From Cloeon dipterum (taxonomy: Eukaryota > Arthropoda > Insecta > Ephemeroptera > Baetidae), in the NCBI RefSeq assembly GCF_949628265.1, contig NC_088789.1, forward strand, positions 21,941,883 to 22,005,882: 64,000 nucleotides of DNA. The letters are read 5' to 3'. This document shows, piece after piece, positions 60,346 to 64,000 of this stretch. The translations under genes and the position numbers were made by a program. Numbering within the stretch: the first letter of the stretch is position 1; every line of letters begins with the position of its first letter. The notes beneath the pieces are model-generated. The model searched no databases. It was not told where the DNA came from and saw only the letters and a list, made by a program, of their open reading frames with translations.

Positions 60346-63300
60346 TAAACTGCACGTTTAACCAAATGCTTTTCTGATAAGTGTGTCCCAGAAATGATCT
60401 CTAAATTAAAATTTTGTGGCCTATTTGCAATTCAAATAATTTTTGATTAATTTGCCCATTATTTATTATTTTCATTCAAACTATACCTCAGTTTATTTTG
60501 ATTAAGACAAAATATAAACATAACATTTGACAAATTTAATTATATTTAGAAAATAATATTTTTCTACTTTTATAATGGCTGCTAAACATAATAAAAATTT
60601 ATTTCAATCAGGAAAATTAGGACTTTTTTCGTATTGATGCTTTAATTGAGAGTAATAAAGTAAACTGTTCAAAATAATCGAAATTGCGATCCATGACTGA
60701 CAATGCTGAGAAATGATACTGATCTTTCAACGTGGGAAGTGGGAAAGGATGCGACTCAAGAACTTATATTTTTAGAAGACATACTCACTGTCAGGACTTA
60801 ATTCAATTTTTTAGATTATTTTCCTTGAGGTTGTTAATTTGATTTAAAAAAAAAACCAGCTAAAATGCCTCAATATTTAAATGCTTTTTAAATAAGTTTT
60901 GGTTTTTAAAAATCCTTGCATTTTAATTTGAACTAAAATATTATTTGGAAGGCAAAATCAAATAAATATTAATTTCAACCTACAAAGCGTAAAAAGTAGA
61001 TTAAAACGCAGTACCCTAGTTATTTCAATTTACCACGTCACAATCCATCACAAAATGCGTGGTTAATAATAATAAACCGTTCAACCATAAGGTAGAATCA
61101 CAAATTACGCAAGCTTTTAAGCCGAAAATTAAACCAGTGTGGAAGAAATGAAACCATTTTTGGATTATATAACTTCTTCTTGCCGGATTTATTTGAATTG
61201 TGAGGCGAGCAAGTTTCACGTGACATTTTCGCAGCGAGGGCAGGTCAGTGAGCTCCAAGTTTGGAGAACGTGCCGGCCAATTCATCATCCGAGCGTAATG
61301 TAAATGCTCTGGTCAGCGCGCGGCTAATTTTTTCCCCTGGTTACGCAATAATGAAAAAGGAGAGCGATCGGCCGACGATTGACAGACACATTAAACAAGC
61401 TGCCGGGCAAAAACACGCCAAGAGACAGCTTCTGTGTAGCGGTCAGGCAGAGAGAAAGTGCCGCGAGAAAGAAAGATCTTTCGTTTTTGTGTCCTTGCTC
61501 GCTTTCGGCCAAATAGAGCACACGGCTCGTTCTTTTTTTTGCTTACTTGCTCGGCGTGTCGCTCGCGAATTAGCATTTCAAATGCATGCAAATCGCGTGC
61601 TTATTAACACATCGAGCCATCGACTTGGTGCTCGCCTCGTAAATCATCGTCCAAAATGAATGCGAAACATTTTGCTTATGACGTTTGTCGAACGTCAGTT
61701 TGCCTGAATTTAGAGTTTAGGGGTGTGATAAACAGTAAATTTATATTTAATGCGTCACAATAAAACTAAATTACAAATTTAACCATTTTGCTTTTTCACT
61801 TCAACACTTTTAAGTAGAATTTTATTATTCAACTCAGTTTAAAATTTGGTTAATAGCTTCGTTTTTTGTCAAACTAATTTAATAAAATTTGTGTAAATTG
61901 ATATTAAATGCAGCTTTTTTGGTCTTAATAATGAGCTCTTTATCACTCCTTATTTCTACAGAAATATTCTGGTAAAAATTTTATTCATCATATCCAAATT
62001 TTGGCTAGATATATATATTATCAAAATTCAATAATAATTGTTTTTTCGTGTTATGAGTAATGAACAAAAATTTCAAATTCTCTAAAAAAGTACACGTCTG
62101 CGCCGGAATCGTTATTAAAATTGACTTTTAAAGCGGGCGTAATTTGCGGGAATTTTAAAATAGGGACATCGCAGATGCCAAAAATCCTCAAGAAAGTTCA
62201 AAAAAAATTTTTAACGTGATTCGTGGACGAAATGATAAAAAAATTAACGATGAACTGGTTTGAAATAGAGTTCGAATAGGAGTGCTCGATAACTCATGAT
62301 TCGTACTATATTTGACGGTCTGAGCGGAGCCAACGTCATTCTCACAAATAAAATAATCGATGATCCGTTTTGCAAATCCTTAATTAATGGATAAAATGTA
62401 TCTATCAAGACAGAATAAGATTATAATATAATGGAAAAATATTATTTTTCCATTGATCTCTATATAAACAAAAACTTCCGTCCTTGCAATTTGCTTTTCT
62501 CTGCTTTTTGTCACAGAACGAGTTATCATTTTAATTAAAGAGACATTTTTTTACCAACTATAAATCATTTTTATTCACCTAACCGTAACACGTATCGTAA
62601 CCACAACCACAGATTTTTAAATCGGTCTAGTTCTGAATGTAGTAAATATAAAAGACAAATATATATATTTTTTATTTTAAAAGTTTTAAAACATACAAAT
62701 ATTGCACGCAATATTTATCAAAGCAAGTATTTAAAAAAACTAATATATTTAAAATATTTTTAATAAAATTTAATAAATTAAATTCACTGAAAATTTTATA
62801 TTCATGAAAAATTAATAAACATTGAACATTTTATTAGCTTTTATTGTTTTTAATGTTTTTTAAAAGATAATTTCTTTTAACTTTTAACATTATAAAATTA
62901 AAATTCGGAATGCCTACATTTGGTGTAAAATCTATGACTCGAATAAATCATGTATGCTAGTAAAAACAGTCAACTTTGATGCACATTTTAAAGCAATCCA
63001 AGAAACATCTAACTTAACCTCGAAGAAAAAAAGTATCATAATTTAATTCTTCTGAAGGCTGGTGTCCTTATAAAAAGGAAACTTCCTTGTTACACAGCCC
63101 CTACTTGCCAGCATCGCGCATGGTCGATGTCGGAGCTTTAAAAGTTGATTAAAATTTTAATTGTGCGTGCAGAGCTCAAGTGAGCCTGGCGAGCGGGTCG
63201 TGAAACTGTTCGGAATTCGCTCCGTGCATAAATTAACCCAAACGCCGGTGTGTGCGCACACGCGGATTACGCGAATTCCATTTCCTTCAGCCCTTTAAAT

Positions 63301-64000
63301 CATTTTCAAAGCAACGACCGTAATTAACAGCAAAAGGCTTCTTGTTCAAGTCTGCTGCGTAATCAAGGATTCAAAATTAAACCATTCGGCTTGTGAAAAA
63401 ACGGTTGAAATGGTACGAAATCAATGTTTATATCTGGCTCACGCGCAGGAGAATCCTTTAAAAGGAAAGGGAGCAAAAAGAGGTTGCTGATAGGCGCCGG
63501 CCGCTGACCCGCGCTAATTGAACAGTGCATAATCAACGCCATTCCGAAGGCTGGCAGCAGCAATCAATCGAATTCACCTGTAGAGATCCATTAATCCGCG
63601 GGGAATCCCTGATCTAAAACGTGCCACTCTTTCGCTCGCAGCCCAAACATTCCGATGCGACTTTTGAAAATATCCATTCCTGAAAATAAATTCTGGTGAG
63701 TCATGCTTCGAATTTGAAAGTAAGCCGCCTGTGGCGAATAACCGGAATATTTTCTGCTGTAAAATATTCAATAAATCGGGTAATTTCGGTGCGTGGGCCC
63801 GTGTTTTTCAAACAACAACAAGCGTAAGCAAGCGAGAATCAATTTGCCGTCGTCGCTCATTCCCAGAATCAATCATGCATAATCCATGAGCAGCCGCGAG
63901 GCAGTGCAGCACAAAAAAGCCGAAGAAGCGCGAGATGATTGTGTCAAAAGGGAGTGCCGCCGCGCAATACAAATTCGACGCCCGCCATGCATCTATTTTT
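60346..64000. other. Intergenic to window end
   Basis: AT-rich with CpG-rich blocks at about 61190-61660 and 63080-64000. A short perfect palindrome, AATGGAAAAAT-ATT-ATTTTTCCATT, sits at 62430-62454. No gene, RNA or transposon seen. Confidence 0.4.

Noticed and set aside
62430..62454. Short perfect palindrome AATGGAAAAAT-ATT-ATTTTTCCATT
   Set aside because: Only 11-base AT-rich arms; expected by chance in this composition.

Overview
This window is animal nuclear DNA, most likely from an arthropod and probably an insect. The genes carry many short GT-AG introns, the proteins resemble metazoan families (CTF8, CCDC28, CNOT4, golgin-84, a sushi-domain receptor), and there are no operons. The species cannot be read from the sequence. 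All exon models were built by eye from splice sites, phase and family resemblance. Each complete model closes in frame with a total length divisible by three.

Layout. Bases 1-10.9 kb are compact and gene-dense: the 3' part of CTF8 (+, 1-524); a CCDC28 homologue (-, 653-1779) tail to tail with it; a possible unrecognised minus-strand gene (about 2179-2753); CNOT4 (+, 3167-6802); and golgin-84/GOLGA5 (-, 7829-10199). From 10.9 to 46.9 kb lies one 36-kb gene (+), a type I membrane protein of 658 residues with a signal peptide, five sushi/CCP domains, one transmembrane helix and a cytoplasmic tail with an LPSY motif (SUSD4-like). Its fourth intron alone is about 26.8 kb. From 46.9 kb to the end I find no gene.

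The giant intron and the 17-kb downstream desert share one pattern. Blocks of roughly 0.4-2 kb that are rich in G+C and CpG, with many TTAATTA/CATAAA-type motifs and GAGA tracts, alternate with AT-rich stretches. This looks like a cis-regulatory landscape, but that is inference. The AT-rich stretches hold small non-autonomous elements: a clear hAT-type MITE (27157-27403) with an 8-bp target duplication, a 394-bp fold-back element (58259-58652), a 142-bp hairpin element inside an intron (11967-12108), an older inverted repeat (34134-34503), and an interspersed family with the terminus TTAAAGAGGAATGATACTG. That family has two full copies inserted head to head (49486-50453) and several decayed copies elsewhere.

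The named genes are unrelated housekeeping or membrane genes (replication clamp loading, mRNA decay/ubiquitylation, Golgi tethering, cell-surface sushi receptor). They share no pathway that I can see. Their arrangement (tail-to-tail and head-to-head pairs) suggests shared promoters and overlapping 3' ends. I did not find a convincing new molecular system. The strongest unusual signals are the regulatory-looking intron/desert and the long-hairpin repeat families.
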